Below are positions 43,789-52,720 of a DNA stretch of 64,000 nucleotides, piece by piece. The notes below the pieces were generated by a model. It was not told where the DNA came from. It was given only the letters and a program-made list of their open reading frames with translations, and did not search any database. A program made the translations under genes and the position numbers. The stretch comes from Proteobacteria bacterium DTSAM18 (GTDB lineage: Bacteria > Myxococcota_A > UBA796 > GCA-2862545): positions 124,001 through 188,000 of the forward strand of contig JARACJ010000009.1 of assembly GCA_028767165.1 (NCBI GenBank), in the 5' to 3' direction. Position 1 is the stretch's first letter. The number at the start of each line of letters is the position of its first letter.

Positions 43789-44244
43789 ATGAAGATCTGG
43801 ATCGACGCCGACGCCACCCCCCGTGCCGTACGCGACGTGCTCATCAAGGCGTCCACCAAGCGCGTCATCCCCATGACCATGGTGGCCAACCGGTCCCAAC
43901 AGATGCCGAAGACCAAGTGGATCACCCTCGTGGTGGTGCCGGGCGGCTTCGACGAGGCCGACGACTACATCGCCGACCACTGCCAGGCGGGCGATCTCGT
44001 GATCACCCAGGACATCCCCCTCGCCGCCCGCGTGGTCGAGGTCGGCGCCGTGGCCATCACACCGCGCGGCTCCCAGCTCGACGAGGAGACCGTGCGCTCA
44101 CGCCTCAGCATGCGCGACTTCAAGGAGGACCTGCGCGCCTCCGGCGTGATGACCGGCGGCCCGCCGCCGTTCGGCCCCAAGGACAAGCAGAAGTTCGCCG
44201 CCGCCCTGGATCGCCTCCTGACGAAGATGCACAAGCCCCGCTGA
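43789..44244 (+). CDS. yaiI: YaiI/YqxD family (UPF0178) protein
   Basis: The 151-residue protein begins MKIWIDADATPRAVRDVL, the signature N-terminus. It continues with VANRSQ, VPGGFDEADDYIADHCQAGDLVITQDIPLAARVVEVGA and TPRGSQLDEETVRSRLSMRDF. The fold is PIN-like, with acidic residues Asp6, Asp8, Asp59 and Asp75 able to bind metal, and a nuclease-like role is suspected for the family but not proven. It is divergent from the rRNA methyltransferase gene with an 81-bp gap. Confidence 0.9.
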   Translation: MKIWIDADATPRAVRDVLIKASTKRVIPMTMVANRSQQMPKTKWITLVVVPGGFDEADDYIADHCQAGDLVITQDIPLAARVVEVGAVAITPRGSQLDEETVRSRLSMRDFKEDLRASGVMTGGPPPFGPKDKQKFAAALDRLLTKMHKPR

Positions 44245-44274
44245 CCGCGGAACACATCCGTCCACCCCTGGGCG

Positions 44275-44304
44275 TTGGACGGAGGCGGTCTCCTCCGATA
44301 TAGA
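44275..44304 (+). promoter_or_regulatory. Promoter of gpx-ohrR operon
   Basis: TTGGAC (44275-44280), 18-base spacer and TATAGA (44299-44304). The spacer contains a GGAGG/CCTCC dyad. The -10 box touches the palindromic operator directly downstream. Confidence 0.5.
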
Positions 44305-44331
44305 TTGTACGCAACCAAGTTGTGCACAATC
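44303..44331 (+). promoter_or_regulatory. OhrR-type palindromic operator
   Basis: GATTGTACGCAAC and GTTGTGCACAATC form a near-perfect dyad around CAA, starting inside the -10 box and ending 17 bases before the glutathione peroxidase ATG. TTGT/ACAA half-sites with a central GC are typical of OhrR/MarR operators, and an OhrR gene lies in the same operon. Confidence 0.7.
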
Positions 44332-44348
44332 CAGATGACGGAGGTCCC

Positions 44349-44858
44349 ATGTCCAAGCTCGACTACCACACCCAGGTCACCACCCTCGGCGGCGAGTCCA
44401 CCGATCTGTCCGCCTACCAGGGCGACGTGCTCCTGATCGTCAACACCGCCTCCAAGTGCGGCTTCACCCCCCAGTACGAGGGCCTCGAGAAGCTCCACCA
44501 GACCTACGAGGAGCAGGGCCTGCGGGTGCTCGGCTTCCCCTGCAACCAGTTCGGACGCCAGGAGCCCGGCAGCTCCGCCGACATCGAGTCCTTCTGCCAG
44601 CTCAACTACGGCGTCAGCTTCCCCATGCACGAGAAGGTCGACGTCAACGGCGACGACGCCCACCCCCTGTTCCAGCAGCTCAAGACCGCCGCCCCCGGCC
44701 TGCTGGGCTCCAAGGGCATCAAGTGGAACTTCACCAAGTTCCTCGTGGGCCGCGACGGCGAGATCCTCGGCCGCTACGCCCCGAAGACCACCCCCGCCGA
44801 CATGGCCGACGACATCGAGAAGGCCCTGGGCACCCAGGTCGAGCAGGCCGCCGGCTGA
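44349..44858 (+). CDS. Glutathione peroxidase family enzyme
   Basis: The 169-residue thiol peroxidase starts at an ATG behind GGAGG. The catalytic tetrad is visible: Cys37 in NTASKCGFTPQY, Gln71 in FGRQEPG, and Trp126/Asn127 in IKWNFTKFLV. FPCNQFG provides the probable resolving Cys65, as in thioredoxin-dependent members. It reduces organic hydroperoxides. Directly downstream and overlapping by one base (TGATG) is ohrR, and an OhrR-type palindrome lies at its promoter, so expression is probably induced by organic peroxides. Confidence 0.93.
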   Translation: MSKLDYHTQVTTLGGESTDLSAYQGDVLLIVNTASKCGFTPQYEGLEKLHQTYEEQGLRVLGFPCNQFGRQEPGSSADIESFCQLNYGVSFPMHEKVDVNGDDAHPLFQQLKTAAPGLLGSKGIKWNFTKFLVGRDGEILGRYAPKTTPADMADDIEKALGTQVEQAAG

Positions 44859-45298
44859 TGGCGTCCGACCCCCAGCACCTGTCGAACCAGCTCTGCGTGC
44901 GGCTGCACACGGCATCGCGTCTGATGACGCGTGCCTACCGGCCGATGCTCGAGCCCCTGGGTCTCACCTACCCCCAGTACATGGTGTTGATGGCCCTGTG
45001 GTCGGGCCCCCAGCCCACCCGCCTGAAGGCCCTGGGGGAGCAGCTGCACCTCGACTCCGGCACGCTGTCCCCGCTGCTGCGCAAGCTGGTGGCCAAGGGT
45101 CTGGTGGAGCGCACCGAGGATCCGGACGACGCCCGCGCCGTGGCCCTGCGGCTCACCCGTGAGGGGCGCTCCATGAAGGAGCGTCTCGCCTGCATTCCCG
45201 CGTCCGCGGCCGAACTGTCGCCAGACGCCCAACTCGATGTGAAATCCCTGCAGGCTTCCTTGGACCAGCTCATCGCACGGCTAGAACAGCTCTCCTGA
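44858..45298 (+). CDS. ohrR: OhrR, organic hydroperoxide-sensing MarR repressor
   Basis: The 146-residue MarR protein carries the OhrR N-terminus: LCVRLHTASRLMTRAYRPMLEPLGLTYPQYMVLMALW, with the peroxidatic Cys13 and the Tyr pair (RAYRP, YPQY) that stabilise its thiolate. The winged helix contains LHLDSGTLSPLLRKLVAKGLVER and DDARAVALRLT. A second Cys112 (LACIP) near the C-terminus suggests the 2-Cys type, where oxidation forms an intersubunit disulfide. It overlaps gpx by one base and should repress the operon through the dyad at 44303-44331. Confidence 0.88.
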   Translation: MASDPQHLSNQLCVRLHTASRLMTRAYRPMLEPLGLTYPQYMVLMALWSGPQPTRLKALGEQLHLDSGTLSPLLRKLVAKGLVERTEDPDDARAVALRLTREGRSMKERLACIPASAAELSPDAQLDVKSLQASLDQLIARLEQLS

Positions 45299-45308
45299 GG
45301 GAGGGGCC

Positions 45309-47528
45309 GTGCTGCTGTGGTTGGCAACGATGGGGTGGGCCGCTGCCGCCGACGAGGTGGCGGTGGTCGATGTGGAGGAGGCGCCCGTCATCGACGGCGT
45401 CCTCGACGAGGCGGACTGGGCCCGTGCGCAGCCGGTCACCGACTTCCTGCGCTACCGCCCCACGGCGGGCGGTCCTCCGGACGAGCACATCGAGATCCGC
45501 TTCCTGCAGGACGAGAAGAACCTGTACGTCGGCATCCGGGTCACCGGCGGGAAGCCCCCGTGGGCCCGCCTGGCGGCCCGTGAGGCCATCAATTCCGACG
45601 ACCAGATCGGCGTGTACCTCGATCCCTTCGGGACCGGCGAGACCGGGTACATCTTCTACTTCAACCCCCTGGGCATCCAGCAGGACATCCAGTTCATCTC
45701 CGGACGCTGGATCACCTCCTGGGACACCCTGCTGTTCAGCGAGGGACACGCCACGGAAGACGGCTTCGAGCTCGAGATCGCCTTCCCCTTCCGCTCCATG
45801 GCCCTCCCCTCCTCCGACGGCGAGCCCACCGACTGGGGCGTTCGCCTCACCCGCAAGATCCCCGCCGAGGGCTACAAGTACGCCTGGCCGGAGCTGCAGC
45901 CGGGAGACCCGCGTCCCCTCAAGAACGCCGGCCTGCTCACCGGCGTCCGGGTGCCGGGCCACCAGCGTCGCCTCGACGTGACCCCCGGCGTGGCCTTCCG
46001 CGCCAACCTGTCCACCGAGACCGGCTGGGACCTGCTGGATCCCTGGTACGACACCGTCCGGCCCTTCCTGGACATCCGCGCGGGCCTCGGCCCCACCACC
46101 GACCTGCTCGCCACGGTGATGCCCGACTTCTCCCACGTGGAGCCGGACACCACGCCCATCCAGGTCAACCTGGAGTTCGCGGCCCAGTTCACCGAGCGAC
46201 GCCGGTTCTTCACCACCACCGGCAGCTACTTCGCCGACGCCCAGCGCTCCCTGTACACGCGCCACATCGTCACCCCGATGTACGGCGCCAACTTCACCAG
46301 CCGCATCGGCCGCTGGAACGTGGGCATCCTGCACACCCTCGACCTCGACCCCGCCCGGGCGAACCGCATCACGCCGGACTTCCAGGACGTCGACGGCAAG
46401 TGGGGACTGACCACCGTCGCGCGCTTGAGGAACGACCTGAAGCAGGGCGGCTACGTCGGCTTCACCCTCACGGACAAGCACCTCGTGAACGATGCCTTCG
46501 CGGGGAGCGATCGCGCCGACAACGCGACCGTCGGCGCCGACGTGGGCATCCTCCCCGGCAAGCGCTGGTCCATCGCCGCCTCCGCGTCCGGTTCCTACAC
46601 GACCAACCGCACCGACGAGGACGGCCCGGACGCGCTGTGGGGCGGCCGGGTCACCGCGCTGGTGGAGCGGGGCAGCGGGGCCGGCTTCGGCGTGGAGTTC
46701 GAGGGCCGCTACATCTCGAACGACTTCCGCCAGGAGACGGCCTTCCTGCAGCGGGCGGGCCTGTTCGGCGCCGAGCTCGAGGCCGACTGGACGGTGGGCA
46801 CCGACGGACTGCTCACCTTCTGGGCGCCGGTCGCCGCCGGCTACTTCGAGGAGCGCTTCGACGGGGAGTTCATCCGCCGGGCCGGCGGTGGCCTGCGCTT
46901 CGTCCTCGCAGGCATCCACGAGCTGCAGGGCACCGGCGGCTGGCAGCAGACCCAGCAGCTCGACATCGGCCGCCAGGGCCTCGTCGACGGCTGGTGGGGC
47001 CTGCTGGAGTACGCGGGCCAGACCGGCTCCTGGGCGGAGTGGGGCCTGAGCTTCTCCGGCGAGAAGGCCCTGCTGTTCGACACCGGCGACGCCGGCCTGG
47101 TCTGGGAGGCGAGCGCCAACACCACCCTGCGTCCGAGCACCCGGCTGCGCATGGACCTGCTCGGCACCGTCGCCTGGTCGGACCCGACCTCGTCCGAGCA
47201 GGACCCCGACCACATCCTGCCCCCCACCGCCGGCCGGCAGCTCCTCGGCCGCGCGAAGCTGAGCTGGCAGATCACCCGTGAGTGGGGCCTGCGGGCGATC
47301 GGTCAGATCAACGACACCCGCGCCATGCCCCTGGCCGACCTCGGCCGGGTGGAGCGGGCGCTCATCGCCGACGGGCAGGTGATGGCCTCGTGGCTGCTCA
47401 ACCCGTTCACGTCCGCGAACGTCGGGTACCAGATGGAGAGCCGCACGCTGACGGGGAGCGCGGAGGACGACGGGCAGGTGATGGGGCATGGGGTGTTCGT
47501 TCGGGGGAATTTCCTGATCCGGCCGTAG
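45309..47528 (+). CDS. CBM9-like plus DUF5916 outer-membrane barrel protein
   Basis: The 739-residue product starts at a GTG behind GGGAGGGG. Short signal peptide (LLWLATMGWAAAA). Residues 20-215 are a CBM9-like domain (APVIDGVLDEADWARAQPVTDFLRY, IRFLQDEKNLYVGIRV, ELEIAFPFRSM, WGVRLTRKIP). From about 225 the DUF5916 barrel follows: DVTPGVAFRANL, ATVMPDFSHVEPD, QVNLEFAAQFTERRRFFTTTGSYF; it ends FVRGNFLIRP. Such proteins are predicted outer-membrane barrels with a sugar-binding-like N-domain, substrate unknown. It begins 10 bp after ohrR, so read-through is possible. Confidence 0.85.
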   Translation: MLLWLATMGWAAAADEVAVVDVEEAPVIDGVLDEADWARAQPVTDFLRYRPTAGGPPDEHIEIRFLQDEKNLYVGIRVTGGKPPWARLAAREAINSDDQIGVYLDPFGTGETGYIFYFNPLGIQQDIQFISGRWITSWDTLLFSEGHATEDGFELEIAFPFRSMALPSSDGEPTDWGVRLTRKIPAEGYKYAWPELQPGDPRPLKNAGLLTGVRVPGHQRRLDVTPGVAFRANLSTETGWDLLDPWYDTVRPFLDIRAGLGPTTDLLATVMPDFSHVEPDTTPIQVNLEFAAQFTERRRFFTTTGSYFADAQRSLYTRHIVTPMYGANFTSRIGRWNVGILHTLDLDPARANRITPDFQDVDGKWGLTTVARLRNDLKQGGYVGFTLTDKHLVNDAFAGSDRADNATVGADVGILPGKRWSIAASASGSYTTNRTDEDGPDALWGGRVTALVERGSGAGFGVEFEGRYISNDFRQETAFLQRAGLFGAELEADWTVGTDGLLTFWAPVAAGYFEERFDGEFIRRAGGGLRFVLAGIHELQGTGGWQQTQQLDIGRQGLVDGWWGLLEYAGQTGSWAEWGLSFSGEKALLFDTGDAGLVWEASANTTLRPSTRLRMDLLGTVAWSDPTSSEQDPDHILPPTAGRQLLGRAKLSWQITREWGLRAIGQINDTRAMPLADLGRVERALIADGQVMASWLLNPFTSANVGYQMESRTLTGSAEDDGQVMGHGVFVRGNFLIRP

Positions 47529-47790
47529 GTTCGAGGCGACGATGGCTCCGCCGTGGGCCGAGGCCAGGACGGGTCCTGGGCCAAGAGGCCATGAGGCATG
47601 ACGCTCGAACCCTGAGGATCGAGGCCATGAGGCCAGGAATCTCGAGGGCGCGAATTCCGGGTCATGGGTCCTGGAGACATGGGTCCATGGCCCACAAATC
47701 CATGCGTCGTGCCCTCGCGGTTCGCGTCCTCATGGCCTCATGCCTTCGGGATTCGGGATTCGGGGTTTCCTGGCCTCATGGTCCATGTTC
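47529..47790. repeat. Word-repeat island D (TTCGGGA heptamer, CCTCATGG)
   Basis: A gene-free stretch after the DUF5916 gene. It contains TTCGGGA in 2.9 tandem copies (47745-47764), the reverse complement of the heptamer in island B, and CCTCATGGCCTCATG (47728-47742), the octamer of island C. GGCCATGAGGC occurs twice, and GGTCATGGGTCC and CATGGGTCCATGG are also present. The rest of the gap to 47889 is GC-rich (GGGCGCGGGCGCGG) with no clear signal. Confidence 0.62.
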
Positions 47791-47889
47791 CGGGTCGGGG
47801 CCTCGCCTCGCCGGGCGCGGGCGCGGACACGGGCGCGGGTCTGCCCGACCGGGATTCTCCGGAGGCACGCACGCTCTGGTACCGATAGG

Positions 47890-48993
47890 ATGATCCCCCC
47901 CCCCACCGGAGACCTCTCCCCCTTGAGCTGGACCCTCAACCTCGACAACGTCCCCGACACCGGCGCCTTCGTGTCCCGCGTGGTCCGCTCGGCCCTGTGG
48001 CTGCAGCTGCTCGTCCTCGCCGGCACCCTCGGGTACCACTTCATCGAGGGCTGGAGCCTCCTGGACTCGCTGTGGATGGTGGTCATCACCATCTCCACCA
48101 TCGGCTTCGGCGAGCCCTTCCCCCTGTCCGAACAGGGCCGGGCCTTCACCATCCTGTTCATCCTCGCCGGTGTGGGTGTCGCCGGCCGCCTCATCGCCGA
48201 TCTCGCCAGCTATGCTTCCAGCGGAGGCGCGCTCGAGGGCTACATCTACCGACGTCGCATGAAGGAGCTGAACGTGCTGCACGACCACATCATCGTGGTG
48301 GGCTACGGCCGCCTGGGCCGCCAGATCGTCGCCGAGCTGTGCCGCCGGGGGGCCGATGTCGTCATCGTCGACCTGAAGGAGCCCGACCACCTCCCCGAGA
48401 AGGGCAACGTCCGCTACCTGGTCGGCGACGCCACCCACGACGAGACCCTCCTCACCGCCGGCCTCGATCGCGCCCGCGGCATCGCCGTCGCCACCCCGTC
48501 GGACGCCATCAACATCTACCTCACCCTGGCCGCCCGCCAGCTCTCCGACGAGGTCTTCATCCACGTCCGCGCCACGGATCGGCAGTCGGTGGCCAAGGCC
48601 TTCCGCGCCGGCGCCAACCGGGTCATCCGTCCCTACAAGCTCACCGGTGCCTCCATGGCCCAGTCGCTGCTGCACCCGGGGGCCTCCGCCTTCGTCCACC
48701 ACGCCACGGACCACACCTCCCAGGCGTTCTCCCTGATGGACATCACGCTCCCCATCGACTCCCCCATCCGGGGTCCCCTCACGGAGCTGCCCCTGCGCAC
48801 CCGCTTCCAGCTCACCGTGGTGGCCATCCGCAAGGCCGGCAGCGACGAGATGGTCCATCCCCACCCCGAGTCCACCGTCGGCCCCGGCGATCTGCTGGTC
48901 CTCGTGGGCGCCCCGGAGGACCTCGCGCGCTTCCAGGCCCACGCGCTGACCAGCGGCCGCGTCCCGCCCTCGAACGGCTCGCCAGCCCACTGA
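47890..48993 (+). CDS. TrkA/RCK-regulated potassium channel
   Basis: The product has about 367 residues. Two membrane helices flank the pore loop ITISTIGFGEPFP, where TIGFG is the K+ selectivity filter (GFG variant). The cytosolic RCK-N domain follows with HIIVVGYGRLGRQIVAELCRRGADVVIVD (nucleotide loop GxGxxG) and LVGDATHDETLLTAGLDRARGIAVAT. RCK-C follows (MDITLPIDSPIRGPLTELPLRTRF). It is a ligand-gated, Kch/MthK-like channel. The start is uncertain: ATG at 47890 lacks a good ribosome site, and a TTG near 47923 is an alternative. Confidence 0.87.
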   Translation: MIPPPTGDLSPLSWTLNLDNVPDTGAFVSRVVRSALWLQLLVLAGTLGYHFIEGWSLLDSLWMVVITISTIGFGEPFPLSEQGRAFTILFILAGVGVAGRLIADLASYASSGGALEGYIYRRRMKELNVLHDHIIVVGYGRLGRQIVAELCRRGADVVIVDLKEPDHLPEKGNVRYLVGDATHDETLLTAGLDRARGIAVATPSDAINIYLTLAARQLSDEVFIHVRATDRQSVAKAFRAGANRVIRPYKLTGASMAQSLLHPGASAFVHHATDHTSQAFSLMDITLPIDSPIRGPLTELPLRTRFQLTVVAIRKAGSDEMVHPHPESTVGPGDLLVLVGAPEDLARFQAHALTSGRVPPSNGSPAH

Positions 48994-49048
48994 CCGACCT
49001 GCCCCACAATCGGGGTACGATGCCGGACACGCCGTTCGGGAGGTCACC

Positions 49049-50104
49049 ATGCTCGGTCCCTGGGCCTACGCCACCACCCTGTGGATGCTCTCCATCGGGC
49101 TCGCCTCCCTGTGGCTGGGCGGTCCGTGGGTGTGGTTCCTGCCTGTCTTCGCGTTCGTCGCCGTGCCGCTCCTGGAGCAGTGGTCGCAGGGGTCCAAGGC
49201 CAACCCCACCGCGGAGGAGGAGCAGCAGCGCAAGAACCACACGGTGTTCGACGCCCTGCTCTTCGCCACCATCCCGCTGCACCTCGCCCTGCTGGGCTCC
49301 TACCTCTGGCTCGTGTCCCGCGGTGCCTTCGCGGGAGGCGAAGCGGTGGGCGCGTTCCTCACCGCCGGCATCTCCTGCGGCACCTACGGGATCAACGCCG
49401 CCCACGAGATGGGCCATCGCCCCAGCCGCCGCTGGCGAGCCGCCGCGCGCACCATGCTCTTCACGAGCCTGTACACGCACTTCCTCGTCGAACACAACCG
49501 AGGCCACCACAAGCACGTCAGCACCGAGGCCGACCCGGCCTCCGCCCCCCGGGGCCAGTCGGTCTACGGCTTCTGGGCGCGGTCCATCAGCGGGAGTGCC
49601 CGCCACGCCTGGCAGCTCGAGGCCCGCCGATGCCACCGGAAGGGCTGGTCCGTGCTGTCCTGGCACAACGAGGTCCTCGTGGGCTGGGTGCTGCAGGTCC
49701 TCGCGATCGTGGCCGTGGGCCTGGCGCTGGGCGCGCCGGCCGCCTTCGCCTGGCTGGGCGCCGGCTTCGTCGGCATCCTGCTGCTGGAGACGGTCAACTA
49801 CGTCGAACACTACGGCCTGCGCCGGGCGATGGGCAGCCACGGTCGCCCGGAGCCGGTGCGGCCGGTGCACTCCTGGAACAGCAACCGGCTCCTGGGACGT
49901 GCCCTCCTCTTCGACCTCACCCGTCACTCCGACCACCACGCCCACGCCAGCCGTGCCTACCCGCTCCTGCGCCACCACGACGACGCCCCCCAGATGCCCG
50001 CGGGCTACCCCGCCATGATCCTCCTGAGCCTCGCGCCGCCCCTGTTCTTCCGGGCGATCCATCCGGTACTGGACCGCCTCACCGACGCGCGACACTCCAC
50101 CTGA
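49049..50104 (+). CDS. AlkB-type membrane alkane/fatty acid hydroxylase
   Basis: The 351-residue di-iron enzyme starts at an ATG behind GGGAGG. All AlkB histidine boxes are present: HEMGH, EHNRGHHKHV, LETVNYVEHYGL (the AlkB-specific NYxEHYG) and FDLTRHSDHHAHASRAYPLL. Five to six membrane helices surround them. It would hydroxylate terminal methyl groups of alkanes or alkyl chains using rubredoxin-delivered electrons. No rubredoxin or rubredoxin reductase gene lies nearby, so the donor is encoded elsewhere. The histidine box 1 reads HEMGH rather than HELGH. Confidence 0.9.
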   Translation: MLGPWAYATTLWMLSIGLASLWLGGPWVWFLPVFAFVAVPLLEQWSQGSKANPTAEEEQQRKNHTVFDALLFATIPLHLALLGSYLWLVSRGAFAGGEAVGAFLTAGISCGTYGINAAHEMGHRPSRRWRAAARTMLFTSLYTHFLVEHNRGHHKHVSTEADPASAPRGQSVYGFWARSISGSARHAWQLEARRCHRKGWSVLSWHNEVLVGWVLQVLAIVAVGLALGAPAAFAWLGAGFVGILLLETVNYVEHYGLRRAMGSHGRPEPVRPVHSWNSNRLLGRALLFDLTRHSDHHAHASRAYPLLRHHDDAPQMPAGYPAMILLSLAPPLFFRAIHPVLDRLTDARHST

Positions 50105-50244
50105 CCGCCCGCGCGCCGACCACGTCTGCATGGCCCCAGCCACGGTGTGATGACCCGTCCCATCCGGCTGGGGTACATTCCGTCTGCCCCGCGCGGCGTA
50201 CCGTATCCACCGCCGCACCTGACCGACCGCCCCAAGGAGTCTCC

Positions 50245-51279
50245 ATGCTGCGCGTCCTCTGGCCCGCCGCCCTCATGGCCAGCCTGCTGGCCTGTACGTC
50301 GAACAAGCCCGCCGAAGAGGCTGCCCCCGAAGCCCCCGCAGAGGTGCAGAAGGAGGCCGAGGCCCCCAGGCACGTGGGTCTGTTCGGTCAGCTTCCCGAG
50401 CGCACCGATGCCGACAACCCGCCCACCCAGGCACAGATCGACCTCGGGCGGATGCTGTACTACGACACCCGCCTGTCGGTGGCCGGCGACGTGAGCTGCA
50501 ACAGCTGTCACGACCTGCAGAAGTGGGGCGTCGACAACAAGCGCGTGTCCCCGGGGCACGAGCAGCAGCTCGGCGACCGCAACAGCCCCACCGTCTACAA
50601 CGCCGGCCTGCAGAAGGCCCAGATGTGGCGGGGGCAGTTCGCGGACCTCGTCGAGCAGGCCGCCGGTCCCATCATGAACCCCGTCGAGATGGCCATGGCC
50701 GACGAGGCCGCCGTCCTCGCGGCGGTCAAGGGCGTCGAAGGGTACGGCCCCCTGTTCGCCGCCGCCTTCCCCGGCGAGGGCGATGCCATCACCATGCCCC
50801 ACATCCAGCAGGCCATCGCCGCCTTCGAGGGGGGCGTCACCACCAGCGACGCCTTCGACGCCTACCAGGGCGGCGATCTCGATGCCCTCACCGAGCAGCA
50901 GAAGCGCGGCCTCGACACCTTCGTCGAGGTGGGCTGCGCCACCTGCCACAACGGCGCGGGCCTGGGCGGCCAGATGTTCATGAAGATCGGTCTGGTCAAC
51001 GCCTACGAGACCGAAGACCTCGGCCGCTACACGGTCACCGAGAACGAGGCCGACCGCTACGTCTTCAAGGTGCCCCAGCTCCGCAACGTCGCGAAGACGG
51101 GCCCCTACTTCCACGACGGCAAGGTGGGCACCCTGTCCAAGGCCGTGAAGCTCATGGCCTACCACCAGCTCGGCAAGGATCTCACCGGCGAGCAGACCGC
51201 CGACATCGTGGCGTTCCTCGAGTCGCTCACCGGCAAGCCCGACGCCGGCTACATCGAGAAGCCCGAGCTGCCCCAGTAG
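50245..51279 (+). CDS. Dihaem cytochrome c peroxidase, lipoprotein
   Basis: The 344-residue product starts at an ATG behind AAGGAG. Lipoprotein signal LMASLLAC, then an Ala/Glu/Pro linker. Two c-haem sites: CNSCH (about 83-87) and CATCH (about 233-237). The CCP pattern includes LGRMLYYDTRLS, RNSPTVYNAGL, WRGQFADLVEQAAGPI and the peroxidatic-region VPQLRNVAKTGPYFHDGKV. It reduces H2O2 with electrons from a small cytochrome or cupredoxin in the periplasm. MauG-type function is less likely because the CCP-specific layout is kept. Confidence 0.92.
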   Translation: MLRVLWPAALMASLLACTSNKPAEEAAPEAPAEVQKEAEAPRHVGLFGQLPERTDADNPPTQAQIDLGRMLYYDTRLSVAGDVSCNSCHDLQKWGVDNKRVSPGHEQQLGDRNSPTVYNAGLQKAQMWRGQFADLVEQAAGPIMNPVEMAMADEAAVLAAVKGVEGYGPLFAAAFPGEGDAITMPHIQQAIAAFEGGVTTSDAFDAYQGGDLDALTEQQKRGLDTFVEVGCATCHNGAGLGGQMFMKIGLVNAYETEDLGRYTVTENEADRYVFKVPQLRNVAKTGPYFHDGKVGTLSKAVKLMAYHQLGKDLTGEQTADIVAFLESLTGKPDAGYIEKPELPQ

Positions 51280-51300
51280 GTCGTCGCTCGAACCTGGGCG

Positions 51301-51336
51301 AAGGGGCCTCGGCGGGACGATCCTGCCGGGGCCCTT
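51301..51336 (+). terminator. Terminator after cytochrome c peroxidase
   Basis: AAGGGGCCTCGGCGGGA and TCCTGCCGGGGCCCTT form a long, nearly perfect stem with a CGA loop, 22 bases after the stop codon. It may act in both directions, since the MBL gene ends nearby on the other strand. Confidence 0.8.
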
Positions 51337-51366
51337 CTCCTGGCCACGAGGACAACCCGGCGGGCC

Positions 51367-52542
51367 CTACTCGCCGGCCACGGCCTCCCCGCTGACGCTG
51401 CGCCACCAGCGCTCCATGCCGCCGGGCACGGGGACGGTCATCGGCCGGCCGAGCACGGGGGTGTGCAGTGTGATGCCCGCGGGCTCGGTGCGCTTCAGGA
51501 GCTCCTCGGCCGGGTCGTCCCAGGCGTGGGTGGACAGGTCGAAGGTGCCCCAGTGCACGGGCACGGCGTGCTTCGCGCCCACGTCCTGGATCGCCTTGAG
51601 GGCGTTGTCGGGGCCGAGGTGCACGGTGGGCCAGGCCTTGTTGTAGGCGCCGGCCTCCACGAGGGCGAGGTCGAAGGGGCCCAGGCGCTCGCCGATCTGG
51701 CGGAACTCCTCGGTGTACCCCGTGTCGCCGCTGAACCAGACCCGGTGCTCCGGACCGACGATGGCCCAGCTGGTCCACAGCGTGCGGTTGCGATCGGTGA
51801 GGCCGCGACCGCTGAAGTGCTGGCAGGGGGTGCTCACGACCTTGACCCCGCCAGGCAGCTCGCTGGCGTCCCACCAGTCGTGCTCGACGATGCGCTCGGC
51901 CGGGATGCCCCACTCCTGCAGGTGCGCCCCCAACCCCAGGGGCACGTAGAAGGTGACCGGGTAGCCGGCGAGGCGCCGGATGGTACCGGCATCGAGGTGA
52001 TCGTAGTGATCGTGGGAGATGAGGATGCCGTCGAGGGGCGGGAGCTCCTCGAGGCTGGTGGGCACCGGATGGAAGCGCCGGGGGCCCGCGAAGTCGACGG
52101 GCGAGGCCCGCTCCCCGAACATGGGATCGGTGAGCACCCGCACCCCGTCGACCTCGATGATGAGCGACGAGTGGCCGAGCCAGGTGACGCGCACGTCGCC
52201 GGTGGAGGGCTCGCCGAGCACCGAGCCGTCCAGCCAGTCCATCGGCAGGGGCGCGGGGGGCTCACGCAGACGGCCCTCGCGCCGGGCGGCCGCGTACTCC
52301 TCGAACATCTCCCCCATCTTCAGCTTCAGGGGCTCGGGCTCGTTCGTGTTGGTGAACCCCTGGCCGTCGTGCTGGGGAGAGGCCTTCATGCGCGCCAGCG
52401 ACGCACCCTCAGGCGCGGCACCGAAGTCGGACAGTCCGTTGCTGGAGACGTAGACCCCCATCGCCGACATGCCCGCCCAGGCGATCAGGAGCCCCGCCGT
52501 CCACTTCATGAAGGTGGTGCCCCACCCGCGTTCCTCAGCCAT
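51367..52542 (-). CDS. MBL-fold hydrolase, NAPE-PLD/UlaG-like
   Basis: The 391-residue protein begins with a membrane anchor (MKWTAGLLIAWAGMSAMGVYV). The metallo-beta-lactamase domain starts about residue 117: VTWLGHSSLIIEVDG, then LISHDHYDHLD (zinc motif HxHxDH), VSTPCQHFSGRGL, VWFSGDTGYTEEF and PVHWGTFDLS. This matches bacterial N-acyl-phosphatidylethanolamine phospholipase D-like proteins, which act on lipids or lactones; the anchor fits a membrane substrate. The start is ATG behind GGGAG. Confidence 0.88.
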   Translation of the reverse strand: MAEERGWGTTFMKWTAGLLIAWAGMSAMGVYVSSNGLSDFGAAPEGASLARMKASPQHDGQGFTNTNEPEPLKLKMGEMFEEYAAARREGRLREPPAPLPMDWLDGSVLGEPSTGDVRVTWLGHSSLIIEVDGVRVLTDPMFGERASPVDFAGPRRFHPVPTSLEELPPLDGILISHDHYDHLDAGTIRRLAGYPVTFYVPLGLGAHLQEWGIPAERIVEHDWWDASELPGGVKVVSTPCQHFSGRGLTDRNRTLWTSWAIVGPEHRVWFSGDTGYTEEFRQIGERLGPFDLALVEAGAYNKAWPTVHLGPDNALKAIQDVGAKHAVPVHWGTFDLSTHAWDDPAEELLKRTEPAGITLHTPVLGRPMTVPVPGGMERWWRSVSGEAVAGE

Positions 52543-52720
52543 CCGTCGCTCCCGGTCGTGGGCCGCAAGGTGCCCACCTTCATCGCCTGGACAACCCGGC
52601 GAAGGCGCACGAGGGTGTCATGTCCTGTCATCGGCGGTACCTTCCTGCACATCCGACGTCTACCTGCAGGTCACGTTCCCGCCGCCCGACGCCTCCACCA
52701 GGTGTCCCACCGGAGGCCCC

